Shown here piece by piece: positions 13,166 to 26,303 of a stretch of 64,000 nucleotides of DNA (position 1 is the stretch's first letter; each line of letters opens with the position of its first letter). The stretch spans positions 1,456,975 to 1,520,974 of the forward strand of contig VWZF01004021.1 of the NCBI GenBank assembly GCA_013396755.1, written 5' to 3'. Both the position numbers and the translations under genes were made by a program. The DNA is from Sclerurus mexicanus. Its lineage: Eukaryota; Chordata; Aves; Passeriformes; Furnariidae. The notes under the pieces were generated by a model. That model was given only the letters and a program-made list of their open reading frames with translations, ran no database searches and was not told where the DNA came from.

Positions 13166-13203
13166 AAAAAAAAAGCCTTATTTATTAATTTATTTATTTT
13201 TCT
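13166..13203. repeat. A-tract and TTTA-rich low-complexity tract
   Basis: An A run starting at about 13166 is followed, from about 13179, by irregular TTTA and TTAT units up to 13203. It is simple low-complexity sequence. Confidence 0.75.
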
Positions 13204-16200
13204 TCTGAGCAGGCATCAGCTCTTCAGGACTGCAGAGTGCTTTGGGTGGAAATTCTGGTTTTGTTTTGCTGTGGCTGAAGGATAGAAAAGAGGGCAAATA
13301 AGTGAGATGCTCTTCCAGCACTCAGGCAGGGTGGGCTGGGTGTTGGGGGCTTCTGTACAACTACTTTGCTCACACTTGGGTTGAGGGAAGGAATATGGGC
13401 CAATTTATTCTGTTTTCTTTTTAGTATCACCCAAGAGTTAGAAAAGACCCCTCATTTTTAGAGTGGTTTTTGCTTTGCTAATGTGGCTTCAACAGTCCTC
13501 TGAAGAAAGTGGTACAAAAGAAATAACTTTGGGGCAATTTCCTGTGTATAAAATGTTAAATAGCTTTACAATGAAACATGAAATAAATAACTTTAAAGCA
13601 TACTTATTCCTTGTTCTTGGTGAATTCTTAGAGCTCACATGGCACAGAGATATTTTTTTCAGGGAAAATACCATAAAAAACCCAAGCCCTTTGGCATGTT
13701 TAATGGAAATCAATCTGAACTGAAATTTCAACTGTTAGTAAATCAATGCCATCCTCGTGCTCTCTGTGAATACTTTTCTGCTCCTTAAAGATCATGTTTG
13801 TATTTATTTTAAAAAAGGCTGCTCAGCGTTTGGCACACACTGAATTAAACACTGATGGTGCTTTAAAGCAATCACAGAGGAGTGTGAGCTCCTACAAGGC
13901 ATCTTCAGAGGACAACCATTGATTGTGCCAGCCTCCTTGTCGCCCCCCTTTGACAAGGTCATCTTGTGGGGTGCACTCATGTCCCTGTTGATGGCTACTC
14001 TGGGCAGAGACATTCGTAAAGCTCTCCATGCATCATACATTTCTCAGAAAGTACTTTTCCCGTGGCCCGAGTCTGCTGGAATCAAGCTGCCTGCGAGAGG
14101 ACCACAGTGCGCACTGCAGCTCCAGCTCTTTAGCAGTGGAGCTTGGCGAACTGGGCAGTTTGCCATCAGCTCTCTGTCCTGGGACGTTGTCACTCATCCC
14201 TCGCCCCGAGCCATCCATCACCGTGGCAGCAGCAAGCCCTCGCTTGTTCCTTTCTGTGGATCAGACTCAAAAGAAAGAGACATCCAGGGAAGGGAGGAAC
14301 AGGTCTACGTGTCTTGGTGTCCTGCTCTCAAATGTGCTTTTTTCAGGGTGCGTGACCCCCGGGGAGCCACCCAGTCCCACCCACGCTGTGTGGGGACACC
14401 GGGGTGGCACAGCACCAGCACACTGGGCACAGCACACACACACAGATCCCTCCAGCTGGTTGTACCTTCCCTGGTACCACTGGGTGCCACAGGCATGCCA
14501 ACACCCGTGCCAGGTAGAGGAAATGCTGTACAACAAATCTGCCTTCTCTAAGTTACCTGCTGGTTTGCATGCTTAGGTTGCCTGTCTCTTTTACTGCTTT
14601 TACATTAATTAGTTTTCCACATCCCACAATGTCACATCTAAGCTCTCGTCTTAGATGCGTGCAGGAGAGATTTCCAGGCTCTATGAGGTGTGCACCAACC
14701 CTGGGAATTAAGAATCTGAATGTCCTTGAAGACGCCAGCTTTTGCCCGGTCCCACAGAACCTGGAGGATTAACCAGAGACTTCTTGAAAATGCCATGGGA
14801 AGAGAGGGGGGTGCTGAGGCATCCAGTGCCAATGTCTTCCTCGAGGACTCTTCCTGCTGGAAACATGGAAGGGAAGGACATTTTTGGGCTGTTTGGGAAG
14901 ACAGTCACAGGTCCTGAGTGTGCAGTGTGCATCCTTCCATGTTTGCACTGTATGCTTTTACTTTATTAATTGCCACATGTGATTTTTTTCCCTGTGGCAC
15001 CTCCCTTTCCCTACGGGCAGCACAAACTGGGGAGGGGCTGCAGGAATAAAGGATTTTTCCTGCATCTCCTCTGCTGCAGGAGCTGCACAAGGGCTGCCTG
15101 CACAGCGAGCACTCGCATTATCTGCCCCATATGCAGCCATCTGGTTCTGCTGAAGGTTTTGATCTCTCAGCCGGGTTTGATTTATGTGGCAAGAGCAGCG
15201 ACATTCCCATTGGAGAAGCTGAGCACGATGGTTAACGTTGCCACTGCTTAAGGGTGAAGTTGGATCCCACCAAGGCTGAGTTTTAGGTTGCCCCTTATTG
15301 GACACATCTGGTGAGGGGAAGGCTCTCTCCTTGCCCCTGGCCCACTCTGGCTGGGTTCGGGCCAGGCAACGTGAAACCCGTTTGCATTTTCAATGCCTCA
15401 CGTCTTGGTTTGCGGGAATGCCGCTTTCCCCTTGATCAAAGTTTGGGAAAACTATACAGAAGGATATTTTTGCACTACAAAGAAAAACAATGCAGGGGTT
15501 TTTAGCTTGGTATAAAGAGGGTTTTGTCCCCTGTTGTGGGTGTGACAGCATCAAGCTGGGAATCTGTATGATGAAGAGCCTCAATTAAGTGTTTTTTAAG
15601 GACAATGCTCCTGGACACTCATTGGCTTCACCAGTTTGCATGTGGGGAATGTCACAATGTCACACACTGCTCATCTTATGTCCTGAGTCCTCCTCATGGA
15701 CACTGGTGTTTTTCTCCTCGTCCTTGACTTCGCTGTTGCTGTGAAACACCATATTCAATGGTTATGTACTTGAAACTCCTCTTTGTGCTTGTTTTTTCAG
15801 ATAATAAGACTTATCATGATGCATTACCATAACTTTTTACTATTTCCTTTATTACATGATGTTTTGCAAAGTTCATAAGTGAATGGTCATTAGTTCCAGT
15901 TAAGAGACCTGATTGTTGAAGGGACCGTTCCAAAGAAAAACTGAAATACAAAATGGGTCTAATCCAGAGCTCTTTTATCTTCATTTTCTAGTGAAATCCA
16001 GCTGACCCTGGGTGAGACGCATCAATTTATATTGAACAAGTAATGTACTGGCAAAAAGCATTCTGGGATGGGAACTGAGAAGAGACAACTTCAATTGACA
16101 TACCATAGGAAAGTTGGGAAGGCAAAATATACTGACCCAACCTGGAGTGAGCACAGCCCCCCACAGCAGGCAGGGCTCTAAGCCCTGCAAAAAGTGATTT

Positions 16201-19200
16201 GTTAAGGTTTGGGTGTGTTTCTGTGATGCAGATACTGGAAGGAATTTTTATGGGATCTGGCCCTGGAATTGAGAGGATTAAATAGCAAAGGAAAAACCAA
16301 TGTGCTATTTGTAACTGATAGTGCACAGAAATGATAGTTCTGGTAGGAACTGGAATCTGAGTCCCAGTTGCTTGTGGCCAGGCATTTCTAACCATCTGTG
16401 ATCAGCATCAGCCTGGGAGTCAGGGCTGGAGAAATAAGCTGGATTCCTGCATGGCTTCAGGAAGGATGTCCCATGGTGGGAAAAGGGGATGCAGCCCCTG
16501 AGCTGAACATTTTTTTTATTTTTTTAAGCCATAAGTCCATGTGTCAAAACCAATCCACGTGCACTGAGTTGTTGGTGCTGAAGGGAAGGTCCACAGTGTC
16601 AAACCCAGCTGGAAAACACACGAGACAGGAAACAAATCCCCCCGATGTCTGTGCAGCACTGCAGCCCACGCTCCTGCCCGAGCACAGCAACACGCTGTGC
16701 ATCATGTGCTGCCATGTCACACTGCTCTGGGTTCCATCAGCAGCCTTTGCACTTCTTCCTCTCAGATTTAAACCTAAATGCAGATATGTTGTGGTCAGCC
16801 TTGTAGGAGAGAGTAAAGGAGGTAATATGGGCTGGGGGTTTGAGTGCACAACTGGAAGTCAGTTCAGGGTTCAGTCCTGTATCCTGGTAATTCAAGGTGT
16901 TCTCTGGGTTCAGTTCACAACCTGTCTGTGCTCCCTTTCTGTCCTGTGCATTGGGATCTTGGACCGTGATGGGACTCAGGCAATTCACAGGTGTGTGGAG
17001 GAATGTTTGCAGCCTGAGATGGAAGGTGGTGCAGAAGAATCACCTGCTAATTCTAAGCTTGACTTTTGCTGCCAAAATGGACCCTTGAACTGGTATATGG
17101 TGCTGTCTCCGGGTCCTGCCTATATAAAGAAATGAGAGTGTCAGAGAGAAGAGAGACAATCAGGGACCAATTCCACTGCATCTCCCTTGGCACTGGGACA
17201 TGCCACCTAAGCCAGAAACACTGGGATTTGTAAAGGCAGTTGGCTGCTGCCAAGCATCTGGGAATTGTAAAGGCGCTTCCAAGACATTCTGACTTGTCTA
17301 ATGAAGTGACACACCTTCCCAGAACACCGAGAGCCCTGTGTCCAACACCGCAGGCACCAGTGGTCCATGTCCCCGGCTCAGCCTGGGATGATGGGGTGAT
17401 GCTGCAGCTGGTGTGGCCAAGGGGTGCTGAGGTGGCACCTCTGGTCCATGGGCTTTTCTTCTCTCCCAGACCTCTGGCAGCACCGGGCAGGAGCAGCAAA
17501 CCCACGGGATGCCTTTCCTGTTGGGTATCTTGCATTTGGAGTGGGGCCGTTCTCCCGCTGCCGAAGGTGGTGGGAGGAAGGACGGAACGCCAGGCCTGCA
17601 AATTAGCATCAAAGGCTTGGTGCGAGGTTTATGGGGACATTTACTAGTGTTGTTTTCATTATTTACACCAGTCTCGGTTCTAGGAGTTCTCATTAAAAGT
17701 GTAATAAATGTAAAAATATTTTACAGGCCAATAAAAGCTCCAAAGCAAAAATAGCTTTATATAGTGCGGATTTTTTTTCCTTTTGCAAAATACTGTGTGG
17801 TATCATCTTGAACCTGCTGATTGCTGATGGGATGAGAGAAGCCCCTCCATTCGGGTGAGGAGTAAGGGGACAGAATGGGGATCAGGACTACTTTCCAGCC
17901 AATTAATTTGTCAGGTAATGGGTAACTCTCACAGTCAGATTAGGCCAAATATAACCTTTTTCTCTTTTTCCTGTGGGAAAAAAAAAAAAGAAAATCAGAT
18001 AATTTATGTTATTGTTTATTACTTTTTTTGTGGTTTAAAAAACATGAAATATATTCAGAAAGGAACTGGAATGGGACTGACAAAGGGAAAATGCATTAAT
18101 GTTTTAAAAAAAAATATGCTTGCTTAAACACATTGTATGTAGTCAGACCTGGCCTATGCTTTCTATAAGTATGTTAAACAAGGAGAGTGATTTTTGCCAA
18201 GCCTTCTGTTACGTTTTGGGATGTGCAGTCCTCTGCAGAAGGACAGAACTAGAACGAGGAAACACTTTGGAATGAACTCAGCTTGGAGGCAATCCAAAAA
18301 TCTTGTGGAATGGGTGGAGACGAAAAAAAAATTGCGTTTAACCATTAAATCATCCAGCAACTTGGTATCCACGGCATTTATCTTCCTGTCCCAAAAATAA
18401 TAATGTTCCAAAGTCATAGTGACATCTAAACATCTTTGATCACAGAGCAGACAAATTGGTCCAAAAATGCTAAATTTGTCTGTCTCACCCGAGTTATCCT
18501 AATAAATACTCGGTCAGTTTTGCAAACGGAGTGGTTTTCAGAAGTGTGGAATGAACGTAGATGTGCTTGACCTAAAAGAAGCTGGAGGTGTCAGCTGCAG
18601 CAGCCTGTGGACCTCCTTGCTGGAAAGCCAGTTTATGATTGATTCCTGGTTTTTAGGCTCTGGCATCTGTAAATGCTGTGATTTGTTTTTTGAGGTGGTT
18701 TTTTTTTTTTCCAGACAGACTCTAAAAGCTGCTTTTATAATTGTGCATGAGCAATGATTTTCACTCATGCAGGGTTTTAGTCCCAATTTTTTGCACTTTG
18801 AAAAGCTAACCCTGTGCTTGGGGAGATGGAATGAGGAGGAAACAGGTTTCTCCTAGAAGGAGCCTCTTCCTTTTCCCCTGCTTAGTGAGCTGACCCGTGC
18901 CAGGATTAGGAGGGGATTAGCTCCCAACCACCAGAAAGGTGCCATCACCACAAAGACCAATAACGGCCTGACCAGCTCAATGCCATTTGTGAAATCCACT
19001 TCAAGAACTCAGTGATGCCAGGCAAAAAAACTGAAGCATTTGCATCCTATCTAGCAGGCAATGAGCAGAAAGCTCAGGAAGACAGTGCAATTACATCACA
19101 GATTATTCTGGGCTTTCAACCTGAACCTTCCACTGCTGGGGTTTTAGTGTGTTTCTGACCAGAATCAAGAGTTTCTCTGAAAGGCTGCTTCAAGGGGAGG

Positions 19201-20839
19201 AACAAAGCAGCCAAAAGTCACACAACATTTTCTTAGCAGGAAATAAATTGAGATCCTTGCCTTTCTTTTTTCTTTCTAAAATGTTGGAAAGAAATGTGGG
19301 GCTTGGAATGGGATGGTCGCTGCAAGAAAACATGGCTGGTTTTACTGCCCTTGCTATTGTGCCCCAAGGCCACAATTAGGTCTGGAATCCCATTGTGCCA
19401 GGCATTGTCCAAACACAGAGGAAGGAACAATCCTCGACTCCAAGGTCTGCACTATTGATTAATCTTTATTTGTTTGTGCAATTACTAGTTTATTATTAAA
19501 CACAGCTATTTGCTTAGGAAGGGAGATGTTCTCAATTCAGAAATAACGAGGCTGGGTACCAACTGTAGCATAAGCCATCCATTGCACAGAGGCAACATGG
19601 AAATATTTTTCTCATTTTCATGAGCGCTTCATGGAAGTTTCAGATTTTCAGGTGATGTTGGGGAGTTACACTTGTGGCCCATGAAAGCCCATGTGATCAG
19701 GACACAGAATTCCTGACAGCCCCTTGGGAACCTGCATCCTAAAATAAAATGCATTAAGCCCATGACAGACAACAGCAGAGCTGGGACTAACAGCATCCCG
19801 TATACCAAGCTGCTTCTCTTGAAGTACTATCTCCTGCTTCCGCAAAAAATGGATATTCTCTGAATATGCCTCTACAAACAATCTTCCTGCAAAATACACT
19901 TGATTTAACTTGATTATTCTGGTAATCTCTATGTCTCTACATTGGCTGCTGGCTAAAATACCATTCTGTTGAACACACACTGACCCTGGCTTTCCCACTG
20001 CAGTGCTGTTATCTCTTTTGCAATCTTATAATTTACAGGAAATTCAGAACTGGATGCAATCACAACTCATAATTTGAAATGCTAATCCTTGGCCTGTCAC
20101 TCCAGCTGTAACACATGCAGCGTGCTCTATTAAACTTTAATGTCGACCCTAATAGCCATGTGAGGCTAGAAATCCAGGGATTAGCTTTGATTCCAGTTTA
20201 ACTACTGATAGGTGCCTGGAGTGTTACAAAGGACTCTTTCTCTTCTGAGGAGAGCTGAGCATCTTTGCTTTGATTTGTTTATAAGCTACTGAAAGTTGGT
20301 CTAACACAGATTTTCTCCAAACGGGACTACTATAAATTTGGTTTATTTTAGCTGAGGAACGGTGCACTCAGAGCATCAATGCCTTGACTTCTTGCTCTGT
20401 GCGTATTGCAGCCTGCCTGCTGTAAATCTGCCATACACTGGGATGCCAGGGAAAGAAGTGAATTTTCTTTCATTCAGGACCATCTGGATACTGTGAGTGG
20501 GTGGAAGGTTGGGTATGAAGCAACTGGATTGTGTAAGATGGGTAAAAACCTGTCCCTGTTGAAACCAGGGGTAACATTTCCACTGATTTCAGTAGAGCCA
20601 AGATTGCCCATGATATTCTGGATTGGGCTAATGGCATTTGCATAGTCCAAATAGATGCTGGCAAGGGAGGTAATTACTGTTTTGCCTTGGGTCTCTCAGT
20701 CATGGGAACGCTCTCTTCATGTTCTGCTGGTGGGAAGGTGTAAGATCAGAAGTCTGGTGGTGTTCACTTTTCAGAAGTAGATAGAATTCATAGGCATGTA
20801 GTCTTCTGCACAGTTAGTGCTCTGAACTATGTGATGGAA
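13204..20839. other. Non-coding stretch, no gene recognised
   Basis: No gene is recognised. Long frames occur in GC-rich parts: 210 aa (13919-14551) and 182 aa (14028-14576) on two different plus-strand phases, 245 aa (16398-17135, plus) and 182 aa (17053-17601, minus). Phases overlapping so freely point to few stops rather than coding. No domain, signal peptide or repeated protein motif stands out. Perfect octamer sites (ATTTGCAT) lie at 19038-19045 and 20636-20643. Confidence 0.6.
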
Positions 20840-20962
20840 ATCACAGAATCATTTAGTTTGCAAATGATTATGATCATTGAGTACAAAAATAAACCCAACG
20901 CTGCCAAGTCCACCACTGCACCGTGTCCCTGTGCTCCACATCTACAAACAGGATGCTTCTAC
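20840..20962 (-). mobile_element. CR1 LINE 3' fragment
   Basis: Read on the plus strand this starts with ATCACAGAATCATTTAG, then follows the reverse complement of an avian CR1 3' end. Diagnostic pieces are GATCATTGAGT, AACCCAAC.CTGCCAAGTCCACC, CCRTGTCCCT and CCACATCTACA. It is therefore inserted on the minus strand and truncated at its 5' end. The usual GGTTGGAAAAGACCT stretch has been replaced by diverged sequence, so this is an old copy of the CR1 subfamily with the CCATTAACCCAACACTGCC signature. No reverse-transcriptase coding part remains. Confidence 0.85.
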
Positions 20963-23900
20963 AATTGTGAGCTCCTGTGGATAGAAGGAGACCTGTTTGA
21001 GTGGTGGATCAGAAATTCTCTTGGCAAAAGTGTCTTATTTCTTTTGCAGAGGAAGGTCTGGTCACTGCTCCAAAGAATGAGGTTGAGCATGGAGATGTTG
21101 CCACCACGGTGCACACCCATGGTTACTCCAGAGTGCATCACAGCAGTCCAGCCATCCATGGAGCTCTTCCCAAGGACCACGAAGGACAAGCGAGGCAGGA
21201 GAAACTCCTCCTGCTAATACAGTCAAGGATATTGGTGAGCAGAAGAAGACTATGGAGGGTCAGCATATCCCTGCTGTGGCCAGAGGTCCATCTTTGGAAG
21301 GCGCTTTCCGTGAGTGCATTTCTGTATATAGTCTGTAAAACCTCTACAGCTGGTTGGGAACAGGGTTTTATAAGGATGTTTTAAAATCTGAAATACAGCA
21401 AAAAATTGAACCGGGAAGCTTTGTTTTTTTGTTTGTTTTGTTTTTAAGGAATGTATTATTTTTTTATGCAACTTGCACTGGGAAACATCTCTTGGGAACA
21501 GAGTAGCATCTTTTCTAAAGCATACAAAGCCCAGAAAGCTAAAGAGCCTGACAGGGGTGGCACTTGTCTGCCCAACCTCCTGGTTCATAGACTTGCTCCG
21601 TGTGGCCTGGTAGGAAACACAAGTATTATCTGGTATCATAGTTTTGGGCTGGAGAGCCTCTGTATGAGGCAAAGTTTCCCCCAGCACATCATACTTTCCT
21701 CGCAGTTGTTCAGGGAAAGATTTCAGTTTTGTGTCAGTTTGGAACAGGACCCATTACTGAAGCTTGAATTTTGGATTTTTAGGCTTTTTTTTCCAAAACT
21801 GAATTCTTGTTTTGCAGCCAGTCTTTGCTCTCTCAAGGCTATGACAAGCCCCAGTCAGCTCCAGGACTTCATTTTCATACAGGATCTACCTTTCAGCATC
21901 TAGGTGCTCTGAGGGGACACCTTGTCCCTTGTACTTCCAAGCAGATGGGGAGTTCAGAAAGGATTTTTGGGATAACTCACCAATTTGTTGCAATCCCTGA
22001 GAGATTTTGAGGATGCCTTTGGCTGTGAAAAATGCTCACCCCTTTGAATCCAGGTTTATTGGGTTCCTAAGTATTTTATAAGGACTCTGTAAATTTTTCA
22101 GGGACTATGCTGTAGGAGTACCTGAGTTGCTGGTATGGATAGGTGGAAAAGCTGAATGACTGCTGTGTGTGGTTTATAGCTGTTTTTGTGCATATTTTCA
22201 ACAGCCACAATGGTTACGCCCATAAACCGAAAAAAAGAGAAACCTCTTTCCCGTCTGCTGGCTTTTCTTGCGCCTCATGTATATTCTTGTTTATTCTGCT
22301 GGGCTTCCAAGATGGAAGTTTGTACAAACATTTTAGAACTTTCAAAAACAACAACCAGAGGCAAAAGAAGAAAAACGAAAACAAGGAGCAGGGCGATCAG
22401 CTCTCAAGTGGGTCTGTGCATCCTTTGCTTTATCATCTGGAGCTTCAAGCTGGCATTGATTCTTACAAAGCTTTGGAGATGCAGAAGCTCCTATTTTCTG
22501 CTCTGTAAATGAGTGTAAAATGTTGTTTCTTTCATGTATACTAGTTGGAATCCATCCTCTGGCTGTATGGCTCCGTGCTTCCTGAAGATTATGTACACAT
22601 GAAGGAAATAATCACAGCAGATGCCACCCAATACCTGTGGTGGATCAGATAACCCAACCCGCTCTACGGCTTTTGGAAATCCCAAGTCAGGTGTTTGCTA
22701 TCCAAAGAAGTTTCCTGAAATAAAATAACTTCTGGGGGCTTTGCACCCAAAATTGTTTTATCTCCGCTTCTAGTTTTTGCTGCAGAGAGGTGACTTCCAG
22801 AGACACAAGAAGAGGTTGAGGGAGAGAGGTAAGTGAAAAGAGCCCTCCAGCTGGAATTTCTCGTGAAGAGATGAATTTTCTACATAAAGGAAAAGCAAGT
22901 GGAGCTTGTTCATCTGGTTTACCAGTTGTGGCTGTTGTAGCACTATTTGCAAGGTTATTATAAGTGCAGTTAATGCTATTTTGTATAAGTCATTGATTTC
23001 CATAAGATCTCCATTGGCCACACTACCTATGCAGGGAGCCGAGCATGCCAACTCCTTTCTGACATTAACTGCAAGTTGAAAATATAAAAAGTGTCTGATT
23101 TTCACACTAGTTCACCCCAACTGCAAGTAGAGGTTGGCATTAGCAGTGGTTATGGCCCAGAGAATCTCGCTCAGGTTTTAGGGGACGCTTCCCACCTTCC
23201 ATGGGTTTCATGGAGAGGGAAGGATGACTCGGTCTGGCTGCAGCACTGTGGATGGCAGGGTCTGTCACCCACCACCTGTGTGCTGGTGACCAAGCCCACA
23301 GCTGGTGTTGAGGGCACCGCCAGCCCCGAGCTGCTGCAAAGGCACAAACAAAATAGCTGTGTGGAGGAGAGCCACGTCCGATGGGTTGCAGCTGTCCCTC
23401 TGCCTCCCGGCCGCCCCCGCCTCGCTCCAAATGTAAATCATCACCCTTTTCCCTTTTAACATAACAGTTGTGTCATTTAAAAGCTCAAAGAGCTGAGAAA
23501 AAAGTCTACTTGTTTAGAGAAACCATTAAAACAAATTATGAGCATTTAATAAATGGGGAAAACTGTCTGTTTGTCATAACACAGAATTTTTCCTTTAAAT
23601 ATCCAAACAACCACCCAAAAGGTTCCTCATAGATGGGTGTGTTGGGGGATATTTCCAGGGTCAGTTTGCACTGGGGTCCATTCTGGGAGCCTTTGGCCCG
23701 AATCCCTGCACAGATGGGTGGAGGGCTCAGGGTGGGGTGAAAAGCTGTGCTGAGCTCCCTTTTGGGTCTGGTGATGGAGCCCAGCAGCTTCTCTGGCCTC
23801 GTGGTCCCCAGGCGGGCTGGCACACGTTTCCTGCACCCTCGGAGCAGAGCGATGGGAGCACAGTGCCCGTGTACCACATCGTGCTTGGCTCCTCGGACAG

Positions 23901-26270
23901 TGCTTGGCTGCTCCTTGGGGAGGAGGGTCTGCCTCGCATGCAAATGGCATTTTTGCAAAGCTCCGATGCATCCCTTGAATAAACAGTAGCTTGGCCACTG
24001 CCTTTGGAGAGCAGTTCGGTGCTTTTCTCACTTCTCATGTGATACTTCTTTTTTCAAAACATTTCCTGATCCTGAGCTCCTTCCTCAGGTTGTGGGAACA
24101 TTCAGGTTCGGATCTGCAGTGTGTGGGCTGGCCTGTCTCCAGTTGTTTAACAGATGATTGCTTTGAATAGGATTATCTTGGACAGGCAGAGAATCATCTC
24201 TGCAGTGCCGGGGCCGCCTTCGCCCTGGGATGGGGGAGAGACCAGACCGAGCCGCGAGATGCTCATGCTCTTGCTGGCAAGTGTCTCCTCGTGATTGTGT
24301 ATTCAGGTTCTGGAGCTGTGATCCGATCTTTAACAGCTATTAAGTTTGTGGTCCTTAAGAAAGACTGATTACTGGCTAAACCCCCTTGCAATGAGCCTCT
24401 TTACCTTTAGAATCTTCCAAAGTTTGGGGAGAAAACCAGCTGTGTGTCTTGTTGTTCGGTGACTCGAGAGCCTGGAGGTAATAAAGTGCTCAGTTTTTAA
24501 GTGCACAACATCTTGCTGTGCCTCGGGATTGCAGCTTCACTTGTCTGAAACCCGACTGCTGGCTCCCATCGGGCACCACAGGGTGCTGCAGGCTTGTTGT
24601 GGACCGGGTCCTGAGGGCAGCAGATGCTGCCTGAGCCAACCCCTCTGCAAATTTGGTTTCTCAGCATCGCAGGCTGCTCAGGAAAGGCAAAACCAGATGG
24701 GCTCCAACGAGCATGGGGCTGCTGAGCTCCTCGTTGTTGCCAGGCTGGCTGCTGCATCCCTGCCACTTCTGATGGGGCACCTGCTGAGCGCTTGGGGCAC
24801 TTGTGTCACGTGCCCCAGGTGGTGGTGGCCGACTTGCTGGGGGTATCTCAGTTTGTGGCTGGCACCCTCACAGGGTACTTCCATATTTTTTTTAAAGTGC
24901 TTGGAGCTGGCAGTTTTTATAAAGTAGTTGGCCAATGAGAGGAGCACATTTTGTGCTGCTGCCATGCTGGAATTGGGCAAAAGTGGAGAGAAAAGGAAAA
25001 AAAGAGAGACGTTTTTAGGTCAGTCTCCACTTCGGTTGTGGGTTCCAGCAACACACAAGTTCCAGAGGGAGACTGGTGATGCTTGTTGGAAAAGGGTGCA
25101 CAAGGTTTTGCTAATTTTCTGTAGATATGTGAATTTCGAGATGGTGATTTTTAAGCTTTCAATATAAGACTTCTCTGTGGGGTTCATGAGGAACAAGTCC
25201 CATGAAGAAGATGTGAAAACAACATTCACCGATGAAAGTGCTCCCATAAGGGGCAATGGTGATGTCACCACTGGGAGATGGCACTGGTTAAGCAGAGCAG
25301 CTGGTAAGAGGCAGGTATGAGAGAGGCCCAATAAATTGGGTTTATGATAAAGAAGATAGTAAAAGATATGGCCTGAACAAAACCTTGGAGATGCTAACAG
25401 AGGGAGAAAAGGAAAGAATGGGAAAAATGTTACAAGGACTAAACAAAAAGGTTTTGAAACAGGCTCAGTGTGTGGGCAAGAGAGAGATGGTTATCACAGT
25501 TAACTGCTCAATTACAGGCTTTGTCACAGGCAGGTAGAACAGAGGTGGCTCATCAGTGCAGAGGTGACAGCTGGGATGGGGACTCTCCTTAGACTTTGCC
25601 AGCAGTCCAAATGTCTGGTCACAAAACATGGAGCAAAGCCCTTCTCCCTCATGTCACTCTCCCGTGAGCTGAACCAGTTCTGGCCCAGCCTTCCTTGTCC
25701 AGCCAGCTTGAACCTGGCATTTGGGATAAAGCACAGGGGGAGACAGATAAACTCTGAAGGACCTTATCTAAAAATAAAAGGACAGTTGAGCGATGGTAAT
25801 TCAAGGGGACACTGCCCTTCAGGTGCACCCTGTCCCCGGTGTGAATATTAACTCCCTTAATGAGAGAGTTGCTATGTCAGACTCTCCATTTCAGGTTGAT
25901 AACAAGTATTTTATTACCTTCCTATCATTAAAAAAAAGAAGAAAATCCTTTTCTTTAGCTTCCCTGCTTCTTTCATCTCTGAGTCCTCCACAGTCAGATG
26001 TGCAGAGACTTTTCTTTGTGAATTGGGAACAAATTCTCCAGCTTCTCTCCCACAGGTTTTAATCCCTTCTTTTGTTTCACCATGTGGTTGTGTAAGCAGT
26101 TCCCTTGAGAACAGGGCTCCAGGAATATATAATTAAATCAGAAGTTTGGCACTAATAAGTGATCTTATCACTTTGTTGGGCTTTTTTCAGGTCTTTGTGT
26201 GATATTCCTGGGCCGCTCATTTGAAGTTGTTTAATTACAAGGTCCCCACAATAGAGCCAGGGCCGTGCCT
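20963..26270. other. Non-coding stretch, no firm gene; one weak exon-like segment
   Basis: No gene is firmly recognised. The segment 21050-21234 has exon-like boundaries (acceptor-like pyrimidine tract ending in GCAG at 21049, donor-like GTGAGC at 21235) and is discussed as a finding. Other frames, such as 150 aa at 21451-21903 (plus), 145 aa at 21250-21687 (minus) and 140 aa at 23536-23958 (minus), have no domain I can name. T-rich low-complexity DNA lies at 21421-21445 and an octamer site at 23938-23945. Confidence 0.55.
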
Positions 26271-26303
26271 TTTTGTTATTTATTTATTTTTTTTTTAATT
26301 TTT
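26271..26303. repeat. T-rich TTTA low-complexity tract
   Basis: A short run of TTAT and TTTA units followed by a long T tract and TTAATT. Simple low-complexity DNA with no adjoining transposon body. Confidence 0.75.

Noticed and set aside
13919..14576. Open frames of 210 and 182 aa on two phases
   Set aside because: Two plus-strand phases and the minus strand are open together in GC-rich DNA, and no domain or known protein is recognised.
16398..17135. 245 aa plus-strand frame
   Set aside because: No signal peptide, domain or conserved spacing of Cys or Gly; minus-strand frames overlap. Length alone is not evidence.
20566..20620. CCACTGATTTCAGTAGAGCC, similar to a common amniote repeat motif
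   Set aside because: The match is too short, and I could not follow it outside about 30 bases.
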